A stretch of DNA of 64,000 nucleotides from Tritrichomonas musculus (Eukaryota; Parabasalia; Tritrichomonadida; Tritrichomonadidae), in contig JAPFFF010000030.1 of assembly GCA_039105265.1 (NCBI GenBank), positions 1,054,001 to 1,118,000 on the forward strand. Reading direction: 5' to 3'. How positions within the stretch are numbered: position 1 is the first letter of the stretch; the number at the start of each line of letters is the position of its first letter. Below the pieces are notes generated by a model. The model saw only the letters and a program-made list of their open reading frames with translations, made no database searches and had not been told where the DNA came from. Positions 50,708-59,164 of the stretch are shown piece after piece. A program made the position numbers and the translations under genes.

Positions 50708-52126
50708 ATGTCATACAACTACAGCTCAGACAGCGATGTTAGTCTATTTGACTCGATCGAGCAATCGGGTCAACAAGCTCCACCATCAGATCCGCCATCA
50801 GCTCCACCCACAGAAGATTGGATCAAGAACATGACCCCAGAACAACTCGAATCCATGAGACAGTTCATCATGAAGCAGCAAGAAGAAGCAGCAGCTAGAT
50901 TAAAGAAGAAGCAGCAAGAAGAAGAAGCAGCTAGATTGAAGAAGAAGCAAGAAGAAGAAGAAGCAGCAAGATTGAAGAAGCAGCAAGAAGAAGAAGAAGC
51001 AGCTAGATTGAAGAAGCAGCAAGAAGAAGAAGCAAGAAGGAAGAAGAAGCAAGAAGAAGAAGCATTAGCAAGATTGAAGCAAGAAGACGATGCAAGAAGG
51101 AAGAATCCATATGTTCCATATGTTCCAATTTCCAATAAAGTCTTTCCACCACCTCGCTCATATAATATAATACAAGTTCCTCCACCTCCTCCACCTCCTT
51201 CTAATCAACAAATACCGCCACCTCCAAGAGTTCTCGCTAGACCATCTGCATTTGTCGAGAATCAAAAACTCGGTTCCAATCCAAAAGAAGAAACAAAGAT
51301 AGAAGGAGAAGAAGAAGAAGTTGATCATGAACAAGAACAAGAACCAGTTCACAGAGAACCATATAAGCCACCGAAAAGTGTTCATGATATGAAATCCAAT
51401 AGTGATTATAAGGAGGATAATGTTAGGCCATTCGACTTTCGAGATGAAATGGAACGAATAATAGAAGAAAATGAAAACTTGAAAGACCGATTAACGAAGT
51501 TGGAGGAGCGAATGACTGGTGTAGAATTTCACATTGAAGACATCAATCACAATGCTGAAGAACTCAGGAAAGACATTGATAATAGCGACGAATACACAAT
51601 CGAGCTGATGAAATTGGAACTTGCTCCAAAAAAGGTGGCGAAGTACATTAACAAAATTCACGATCTGAAGAAGGACGTGTCAGATCTCAAAAATGCTCAA
51701 CAAGCTGGTCCTCCAACAGATGATGCATTTGCTGAAAAGTTGACAAGATCGAAATTGATGATGAAAGAAGCTGATTATCTTCGAAACATGTTGGAAGCTG
51801 TTGAATCATATGACAAGAAAAAAGCACCAGATCCGATAAGCGTGTTCAAGTCCTATGGATGGAAGTTGTCCAATTGCGTTTATCATCTTCGACCATACTT
51901 ATCACAAGAAGAGAAAGAGAAGTTGGACAAAGCATGCAGCTTCGATAGAAGTGGAAAGAAGCAATCACCGAAGCAAGTGCTGAAAGCCATTAGGCAATTT
52001 GGTGAATCAATGGAGAAGAACGAAATTCAACGGAACTCTGAATCGAAGTCGAAAGGACATGAGTTCCAATATCATTTTCCACATCTCGAAGATAATATCG
52101 TTGATGATGATGATTACCCCCAATAA
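50708..52126 (+). CDS. 472-aa coiled-coil protein with Glu/Lys repeats
   Basis: Residues about 50-130 are repeats of KKQEEEEAARL, a single long charged helix or coiled coil. A proline-rich stretch with PPPPPPP (about 155-175) and an acidic segment follow, then coiled coils about 250-345 and a globular C-terminal region with KKAPDPISVFKSYGWKLSNC. It lies directly ahead of the polymerase gene. A candidate terminal protein or virion core protein, but this rests only on position. Confidence 0.7.
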   Translation: MSYNYSSDSDVSLFDSIEQSGQQAPPSDPPSAPPTEDWIKNMTPEQLESMRQFIMKQQEEAAARLKKKQQEEEAARLKKKQEEEEAARLKKQQEEEEAARLKKQQEEEARRKKKQEEEALARLKQEDDARRKNPYVPYVPISNKVFPPPRSYNIIQVPPPPPPPSNQQIPPPPRVLARPSAFVENQKLGSNPKEETKIEGEEEEVDHEQEQEPVHREPYKPPKSVHDMKSNSDYKEDNVRPFDFRDEMERIIEENENLKDRLTKLEERMTGVEFHIEDINHNAEELRKDIDNSDEYTIELMKLELAPKKVAKYINKIHDLKKDVSDLKNAQQAGPPTDDAFAEKLTRSKLMMKEADYLRNMLEAVESYDKKKAPDPISVFKSYGWKLSNCVYHLRPYLSQEEKEKLDKACSFDRSGKKQSPKQVLKAIRQFGESMEKNEIQRNSESKSKGHEFQYHFPHLEDNIVDDDDYPQ

Positions 52127-52200
52127 GATAGGTCATAACTAAAAAAATAATTTTTTTAACTTTTTCTTTGTTTTTATTTTTATCGTTTCACTTTTATTTT

Positions 52201-55200
52201 ATGTTAAACATGAACAAGGACATTGAAGACAATTTTTTAGATGCTATTGGAGATGTCTATGCTGATACAAAATCACAGTTTCGTCGTGAATATAATCGAC
52301 GTGCAAAACAATACCAAAAGAAAGACAAATTTAAAGAAGAAATGAGGAAGCTCATGATTCCTGCAGGACAAGGTATTGGTTTTGCTACAGACATCAATCA
52401 AGATGAAGATAAGAGGTACGCATTTACGGAAGCACTACGACAGATACATAAAAAGACAAATGTTGGAAGACCTATTGTTAAAGCAATTGCACTTGATGGA
52501 ACTTATAAGTACTTCACACTCAGTGATAAGCACAACATCGAAAGTACATTAGGTCATATAACAGGAGAACTTGATTTAAGTGAAGACCAGTCAGACACTA
52601 ATCCATATATCTCAAACATGTTCATTCCAGTTCGATATGAGGTACAATTTATTGACATGAACAAAACAAATGATGGTGTTCATTTTAGAACCAAGATGCA
52701 AGATATGGATACTCATGAAATCTATGATGATGAAGTTGAAATTGATGAAGACTATCGAAATACACCAGAAGGTAGTTTTTTCCCATACATCAATCTATCA
52801 CCTATAGACTTATCTACATACCAAATCTTTCATGAGGTAAGGAAAGAGAACTACAGAGATAATTGTTTTGTATATGCTTGTATACAATCCGGTGTGTTCA
52901 CTGATGATGAAATAGATGACTTACGATTTTTTGTTCAAACAAGAACCATACCCAATAACAAGATAGAAGAAGTAGCTAAAAAGTTCAAGTGCAATTTTAG
53001 TATCATTAGAGTTGTTGAACAACCTGATAAATACAAGTATGAAACAAGAATCAACACCAGAAAGAAAAAATGGTCTGTTGATTTTAAAAGAGAAGTTAAA
53101 CTGATATTGTTCAAAGACCATTATATGCTCAATAAGAACATACCTTGTACATTATTCTATCTTCAACACTATGAAGAACTTGATAGAACATTTGCATATA
53201 TGCCTTTTGAAAAAAGATGTATGATATATAAATTACATAGTAACAGAAAGACTGTCAAAGAATATAATTCTGAAGGAATCAAACCAATAACCTTTTTCCA
53301 AAAGATGTTTGAGTTACATCTATTTGAAGAAATCAAAGCATGCGAAATGGATATTATCAACACAACTGAATATGAGCATGTTAATGACTATGTAAGTCTC
53401 GAATATAATGCAGAACAATGTACAAGAATCATTGAGAATAATAAAAAGAAACAAAATACATGGTCAAGGATTTATTATAGCGACTTCGAAACAAACTCGA
53501 CAGTCAGTCCACATATACCATATCTCAATTGTACGATCTTTCGAGATGGAGCCAACATACATAAAATATCTATTCAAGGTGAAGATTGTGGACAGAAGCT
53601 CTTGAATTATTTATGGAGTGGCTCATTAACATATTTTCACAACCTCAAGTATGATGCATGTTTTTTCATTAACACACCTGGATGGGATACACAGATAACA
53701 GAACGAAGTGGAACTGTGTTGCAAATCATCATGACATTATTCGAAGAAGGTACAAGGAAAGTCAAAAAGAGATTAACATTCAGGAACTCATATAGTATAA
53801 TACCTCAAGCATTAAGTAAATTTGCTACAATGTTCAACCTCAATGTTCACAAGGAAGTCATGGCATATAAGCTATATACACAAGAGAACATTCAAAGAAG
53901 AATTGTTGATGCTACTGAGTTCCAACAGCAATACATCGATGAAAATTCAGATAAGTTATCGAAAGCACAACTTGATGCAAACTGCAAGCAGATTATCGAA
54001 AATGCAAAAATTGCAAATTGTTATAATGATGGCAAAATCGACATCATTAAATATGCCATCTTCTATTGTTTCAAGGACTGTATTGTTTTGATGAAGGGAA
54101 TGGAAAAATTTAATGAAGACCTGAAAGCAGTCTTTAAAGAAACAAAGACAGATATGTATGGTGTTCATGATTTTATATCTATAAGTGCTATTGGATACTG
54201 CTTTGCCAAGAAATATGGTTGCTTTGATGGATGTTATGAACTATCAGGTAAGTGTCAAGACTTCATACAACGATGTGTCTCTGGTGGAAGAACAATGACA
54301 GCAGGTAATGAAAAGCAATACATCGAAGGAAAGATACAAGACTTTGATGCAGTTAGCTTATATCCATCTGCAATGTATGTTATGGATGGTATACCATTAG
54401 GAAGACCTAAAGTAATACCACAAGGTACAACACATGAACAACTTATGCAATATGATACATTCTTTATCGAAGTCAACATCAAGAAACTCGAATGTAAATC
54501 AAAAGAGCCATATAAATTTGGACAAGTATTTACAAGGAATGAAGCAGGTAGTAAAATATTCGGCAATTTCCTTGTTGACCATTATTATATCGATAAAGTA
54601 GGTCTCATGGACTTGTTCGAATTTTATGATGTTGAATATGAGTTAATACGTGGCTATTACTTTGATGAAGGATTTAACAAGAAAATCAATGAGTTCATTG
54701 AGAAGCTCTTTAATCTCAGGGCAAGTTATAAAAAGCAAAAGAACCCTCTTGAACAAACAATAAAGCTCCTCCTCAACTCCATATATGGCAAGTCAATATT
54801 GAAAGCAACAAAGACTGAAACCAAGACAGTACCAAAAAGCCAACTATACAAGTACCTCTGGAGGAACTACAACTTTATCAAGGAGGTTGTTGAAGATGCT
54901 AATATTGATAAGTGCTATGTCAAGAAGTTGAAACCAATTAATGACCATTTCAACCTACCTCAATTTGGTGCAAGCGTTCTCTCTTGGAGTAAGCACTTAA
55001 TGAACAGGGTTATGGCTACAGCTGAGCAAGCAGGTATACCTATCTTTTATCAAGATACTGATAGTATGCATGTACTTGAAAAAGATGTACCAAGGATAGC
55101 TGACTTATTCCAGTTCAAGTATCATCAACCTCTTATTGGAAAAAATATGTGTCAGTTTCATAATGACTTTGATGAGTTCGAAGGTAGTCAAGGAGAAATA

Positions 55201-55485
55201 CACTCAAGAAAACTCATTGCACTTGGTAAAAAGAGCTACCTCGATATCTTGGTTGATGAACAAGGAAATGAAGGATATCATATTAGACTCAAAGGAATTC
55301 CAAAACAAGTTATTCTCAACAAGTGCAAAAGGATGGGTATCTCAGTTGAAGAGCTTTTTGAAAGAATGCATGAAGGAGAAAGTATGACATTTGATTTGTT
55401 GGATGGTTCGAATGCATTCAGGAAGTCAAAGACATTTCAACAAACCAACTTACCCAAATTTGCACGTACTCTTAGGTTTACGTAG
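52201..55485 (+). CDS. POLB: Protein-primed family B DNA polymerase with OTU-like N-terminal domain
   Basis: About 1,094 aa from the ATG at 52,201; an upstream in-frame ATG at 52,168 exists, but TCACTTTTATTTT between them suits an initiator, so 52,201 or 52,210 is preferred. Counting from 52,168: DNCFVYAC with C223 and KDHYMLN with H308 mark an OTU-like cysteine-peptidase fold; exonuclease motif I is SDFET (D429, E431), motif II FHNLKYD; polymerase motif A is DFDAVSLYP (D727), motif B LLLNSIYGKS, motif C QDTDS (D963, D965). These define a DNA_pol_B_2, protein-primed enzyme that copies linear DNA from its ends. The gene looks full length. Confidence 0.95.
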   Translation: MLNMNKDIEDNFLDAIGDVYADTKSQFRREYNRRAKQYQKKDKFKEEMRKLMIPAGQGIGFATDINQDEDKRYAFTEALRQIHKKTNVGRPIVKAIALDGTYKYFTLSDKHNIESTLGHITGELDLSEDQSDTNPYISNMFIPVRYEVQFIDMNKTNDGVHFRTKMQDMDTHEIYDDEVEIDEDYRNTPEGSFFPYINLSPIDLSTYQIFHEVRKENYRDNCFVYACIQSGVFTDDEIDDLRFFVQTRTIPNNKIEEVAKKFKCNFSIIRVVEQPDKYKYETRINTRKKKWSVDFKREVKLILFKDHYMLNKNIPCTLFYLQHYEELDRTFAYMPFEKRCMIYKLHSNRKTVKEYNSEGIKPITFFQKMFELHLFEEIKACEMDIINTTEYEHVNDYVSLEYNAEQCTRIIENNKKKQNTWSRIYYSDFETNSTVSPHIPYLNCTIFRDGANIHKISIQGEDCGQKLLNYLWSGSLTYFHNLKYDACFFINTPGWDTQITERSGTVLQIIMTLFEEGTRKVKKRLTFRNSYSIIPQALSKFATMFNLNVHKEVMAYKLYTQENIQRRIVDATEFQQQYIDENSDKLSKAQLDANCKQIIENAKIANCYNDGKIDIIKYAIFYCFKDCIVLMKGMEKFNEDLKAVFKETKTDMYGVHDFISISAIGYCFAKKYGCFDGCYELSGKCQDFIQRCVSGGRTMTAGNEKQYIEGKIQDFDAVSLYPSAMYVMDGIPLGRPKVIPQGTTHEQLMQYDTFFIEVNIKKLECKSKEPYKFGQVFTRNEAGSKIFGNFLVDHYYIDKVGLMDLFEFYDVEYELIRGYYFDEGFNKKINEFIEKLFNLRASYKKQKNPLEQTIKLLLNSIYGKSILKATKTETKTVPKSQLYKYLWRNYNFIKEVVEDANIDKCYVKKLKPINDHFNLPQFGASVLSWSKHLMNRVMATAEQAGIPIFYQDTDSMHVLEKDVPRIADLFQFKYHQPLIGKNMCQFHNDFDEFEGSQGEIHSRKLIALGKKSYLDILVDEQGNEGYHIRLKGIPKQVILNKCKRMGISVEELFERMHEGESMTFDLLDGSNAFRKSKTFQQTNLPKFARTLRFT

Positions 55486-56215
55486 TTAAAACATCATTGA
55501 CATCAGTCGAGTTAGATGGTTTAATTTTGATAGTTATGAACAAAGGACTTTTTAACAATATCGGCTGATATTGAAAATCTACTAAACTTAATTCTAAAAA
55601 CTTTAATGAATCTGTATATGTTTTTATTTTTAATGGTTTACTTTCAGTTTCGAAATCATATATAAGTGGTTTATTATCTAAAGTGAATGTATTGATACTA
55701 CCAATGACTGAAGGTGTATATTGTTGTTCACCTATATTGGAATATATGGCATTACCTTGTAGTGATACTAGATACAACTTAGTATGATTTAATATTGGGA
55801 TGTCTTTAATATTATATGTTGCATTTGATGGTAACACAATAGGCAATGAAGTATTATATAAACCAGTTAATAAAGCAGCCCTATGGGAAATAGAGGTTAT
55901 TGTTAACGGTGTTTGTGTCTTTATTGTAAATGTACGAGTAGTATCATTATATTTAAAAGATACCTCCGCAAGTGGATTTAAAACTGCTTCTATTTGCTTG
56001 ATGGTATAATTATATCTATCTTCGAATTTAAGCTTGAATGGAATACTGTTATGTGTAAACTCTATATAATCATCTTTCGTACTCAACATAATATTACTTA
56101 TTGTATTAATTGAAGATACAAAATATTTAATATATTTACACTTCCATGGTATATCCAAATTGATAGATACCTTATTATATTCATCAGCATTTGTACTCTG
56201 TACTGATACTAACAT
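55478..56215 (-). CDS. Candidate minor capsid (penton-like) protein
   Basis: 245 aa from the ATG at 56,215 (a second in-frame ATG 12 bases upstream would leave only 3 bases to the next gene). Almost entirely beta-strand pattern, with the ending LELSLVDFQYQPILLKSPLF and then ITIKIKP; this resembles the last strands of single jelly-roll penton proteins of Polintons and virophages (D-x-x-x-x-P-I-x-L). It is the only late-type gene on the minus strand in this part. Its start codon and that of the next gene lie on the two sides of a near-perfect inverted repeat. Its end overlaps the polymerase gene by 8 bases. Confidence 0.55.
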   Translation of the reverse strand: MLVSVQSTNADEYNKVSINLDIPWKCKYIKYFVSSINTISNIMLSTKDDYIEFTHNSIPFKLKFEDRYNYTIKQIEAVLNPLAEVSFKYNDTTRTFTIKTQTPLTITSISHRAALLTGLYNTSLPIVLPSNATYNIKDIPILNHTKLYLVSLQGNAIYSNIGEQQYTPSVIGSINTFTLDNKPLIYDFETESKPLKIKTYTDSLKFLELSLVDFQYQPILLKSPLFITIKIKPSNSTDVNDVLTT

Positions 56216-56233
56216 TTTATAATTCATAAAATG
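56213..56233. promoter_or_regulatory. Minimal bidirectional start region
   Basis: CATTTTAT, five bases, ATAAAATG: an inverted repeat whose outer triplets are the start codons of the minus-strand gene (56,213-56,215) and the plus-strand gene (56,231-56,233). Only 15 bases separate the two start codons, so both promoters must overlap or lie inside the opposite gene. Confidence 0.7.
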
Positions 56234-59164
56234 TCAATTAAACTTTATTCTTTGCAATCAAGTGAGGCTGAAAAGCTCAAAGACAAAAATATAGAGATAA
56301 GTGTTAATGATGAAGGTAATATTGATATTATAAGAAATGAGGACCCAGATGATTACCCAAAATTTAGTTGCTTATATAATAAGGCTGAAGTAGATGAAAG
56401 AGTAGTTGGTAATCATATCGAAAATGGAGGAAAGCTTGATGGTTTCGGCAATGTACCTATTACAAATAAATTTGCCAATTATTTAAAATACGTATTTAAA
56501 GGACCTGAACAGACACCCTTATTAGAAGACTCACTACCTGAAAAAGCAGAGTCACATAAGGAGTTGATAAAAGATGAACTTTGTGTTAATACATTTAATG
56601 AATTTATTGAAGAAGAATCGAAAACATGTGAGGCTATTCATGAGATGTATACCGAATTGATGTGTGCAGCAGATGGATATGAACAAATTGCATTTGATGA
56701 ACAAACAGGGCAAAGCAAAGCTGTTCATTATCTTCAATATCCAAAGTCTATACCAACTCCTACTCCAGACCCTTATCTTGCAGAGGTAGGATACTCGAAT
56801 TTAGGGGATTTATTGATGAACATTATGAAGAATGAAAAGACAACAAATCCAACAAAGAAAATCTTATATGAAGCTTTTAATGAAGAAAATTGGAAAAAAT
56901 TCATTAGTGGAACTATTCAATATCATTATAATCTTCAAGATAATAGACTAAAAACAATAGGATATAAATATAAAGGAAGTACTGATCAAGTTGTTGCAGA
57001 CCAAATAGTTGAAGTTAAAAGTCCTCGTGAGTTTTTTGAGACATATACCCAAAATCTAAAAGATAATAATAAAAATAAAGACCAATATGCAAAAGCTATG
57101 TTAGGTCTTTATTTGTATAATGTAATTTTACATTCAGGTATTACATACTATTATACACATCGAAATGCTAATGGAATGAAAGTGGATGTTGTACCACCTG
57201 GTGGACAAGACTATTTAAATATGACGTTAGGACAATGTTTAAATTTAGTATTCGATATTATTAATGATATAGTGAATTCACATAATGCTTTATTTGATTA
57301 TGTTGTAACAATCAAGTCTTGTAATTGCAAACACGATAATCAAGGAGGTAACCAAGGAGGTAATGAAGGTAATGGTGAAGAAGAGGATGATAATCAAGGA
57401 GGTAATGAAGGTGGTGATAATGAAGGCGGTGATAATGATTCAAACCTAATTCAATATATGAATGTAGGTCTACAAGCTGTAAATCAATTATCAGGTTATT
57501 TATTACATAATATTGCGAACCTAGGAAATAATGTTGCATCTCTCAGGTTCCAAAATGAAGTAGAGTCATTTACACAAGAGATGTTTGATTATGAGATATA
57601 TGATAATGGTTTAGATGAGATGAATAGACAATACCAGTCAATAGGAATACAAACAGAACAACCAACACGTCAACGAGAATCCTTATTTAATGATTCATAT
57701 GTTTGGTGTACAGTATTTCGCATGTGGACGAGTTTTGCAGTTTATAATATACCAAATCAATTTGGATGGAGGACTAATTCTGCATTTGGAGCTCCTTGGA
57801 ATTTTGTCTGGGATGTTGGACATAGGGAATGGATAGCAATAGCGCCACATGAAGAAGATGTACCAGCTGGATGGAGAATTAACCCAAAGGGAAATGAAAT
57901 AGCACAAACAATAGTACAACATAATATTCATTGGGAAGGAGAAATGATTTATAATCCTGATAGAGGACAATGGGAATATTATCCACCAGAAGAAAGTATT
58001 GTTGTACCAGAACAACCGGGACCTGTTATTAATATTGTTCCTGAACAAAATAGGAATGCAGTGTTAAGACCAACTTATGTTTGGTCTCTTGAGTCAGGTC
58101 GTTGGGTTAATTCAATGACAATAGCTAATATGCCAAGATCACATCCAAATGATAATAATGATTGGAGGCGAGATGTTAGCTTACAAGCACCTGCCAATTT
58201 TGTTTGGGACATAGACCATAGGGAATGGGTAGCTATAAGAAACAATGTTAGTGAAATGCTTAATGACAGAGATTGGAGGACAAATCGAGATATTGGAGAT
58301 ATTGCAGTAAGGCATTATCAAGAACAATTTTTACAAGGAATCGGCGAATTAGTATGGAATGATGATTATAATAGTTATGTTTATCAATGTAATGAGATAA
58401 GCCCATTATCATTATCATTAGAAGATAAAAGCAATAGCGGAGCAATAGCAATACCAGACCAAATTACAAGTACTGAAGCTTGGGATAAAATTTTAGACTG
58501 TATGGGTATCCCTGTTATTAATAATCCTAATGAGATAGATGAGAAGAATCCAGTACTTGGTAAATATATTATAAAGGGTGACTTAAAAGTAAATGGGAAA
58601 ATAATATGTGATTCTATTCCAAGTGGAGGTACAACAACAACTGACTCCAAGTATTTTACCTTGAAGGAATCAGACCAGTTATATTTATATAGACCATCTA
58701 AGACGTATGAAGAATCCAATTATTATTGTATGAGATGGGATATAGATAAAGATTATGACATACCACTAAATTTAGTATTTAGATTCAAAGACTATCTATT
58801 TGGTCATAACTGGGAATTAACATGGGATGGTAAAAATTGGACAGGAAATAATTGTCAAAACATGTGTACAGAAAAGATATCATACATGAACACAAATGAC
58901 GGTGCGCCTGCTTTAACAATCAAACATAACGAAAGAATTGGTAGATGGATAAAAGGAACAATAAAGGAAGATTTAACTGATGATGATAATTATGCTCATA
59001 TCTTGAAAGATTATCTTACCAATTGGAGGGTTGTTAAGAAAGATGGAACCATATTAAGTGAAGGAATAACTGCAACTTTTGATTCAAGTGGTTCAGGTAC
59101 TTTACTCAAGATGGATATAAATATGAACAAGCTAGAATGTATGTTGATGCGCCAAGTGGATTAA
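56231..59164 (+). CDS. 977-aa fibre-like protein with repeated W-rich modules
   Basis: Regions in order: N-terminal (1-360) unknown; an acidic Gly/Asn linker (about 365-405); SIGIQTEQP (470-478, QT motif); two W-rich modules of about 140 residues each, recognisable by APWNFVWDVGHREWIAI (near 515-531) and APANFVWDIDHREWVAI (near 655-671); then KGDLKVNGKI, a fibre-type beta block, and a C-terminal domain with LTWDGKNWTGN. The style matches fibre or receptor-binding proteins of viruses. It overlaps the following gene by 28 bases; one later gene has domains like both. Surface attachment is inferred. Confidence 0.65.
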   Translation: MSIKLYSLQSSEAEKLKDKNIEISVNDEGNIDIIRNEDPDDYPKFSCLYNKAEVDERVVGNHIENGGKLDGFGNVPITNKFANYLKYVFKGPEQTPLLEDSLPEKAESHKELIKDELCVNTFNEFIEEESKTCEAIHEMYTELMCAADGYEQIAFDEQTGQSKAVHYLQYPKSIPTPTPDPYLAEVGYSNLGDLLMNIMKNEKTTNPTKKILYEAFNEENWKKFISGTIQYHYNLQDNRLKTIGYKYKGSTDQVVADQIVEVKSPREFFETYTQNLKDNNKNKDQYAKAMLGLYLYNVILHSGITYYYTHRNANGMKVDVVPPGGQDYLNMTLGQCLNLVFDIINDIVNSHNALFDYVVTIKSCNCKHDNQGGNQGGNEGNGEEEDDNQGGNEGGDNEGGDNDSNLIQYMNVGLQAVNQLSGYLLHNIANLGNNVASLRFQNEVESFTQEMFDYEIYDNGLDEMNRQYQSIGIQTEQPTRQRESLFNDSYVWCTVFRMWTSFAVYNIPNQFGWRTNSAFGAPWNFVWDVGHREWIAIAPHEEDVPAGWRINPKGNEIAQTIVQHNIHWEGEMIYNPDRGQWEYYPPEESIVVPEQPGPVINIVPEQNRNAVLRPTYVWSLESGRWVNSMTIANMPRSHPNDNNDWRRDVSLQAPANFVWDIDHREWVAIRNNVSEMLNDRDWRTNRDIGDIAVRHYQEQFLQGIGELVWNDDYNSYVYQCNEISPLSLSLEDKSNSGAIAIPDQITSTEAWDKILDCMGIPVINNPNEIDEKNPVLGKYIIKGDLKVNGKIICDSIPSGGTTTTDSKYFTLKESDQLYLYRPSKTYEESNYYCMRWDIDKDYDIPLNLVFRFKDYLFGHNWELTWDGKNWTGNNCQNMCTEKISYMNTNDGAPALTIKHNERIGRWIKGTIKEDLTDDDNYAHILKDYLTNWRVVKKDGTILSEGITATFDSSGSGTLLKMDINMNKLECMLMRQVD

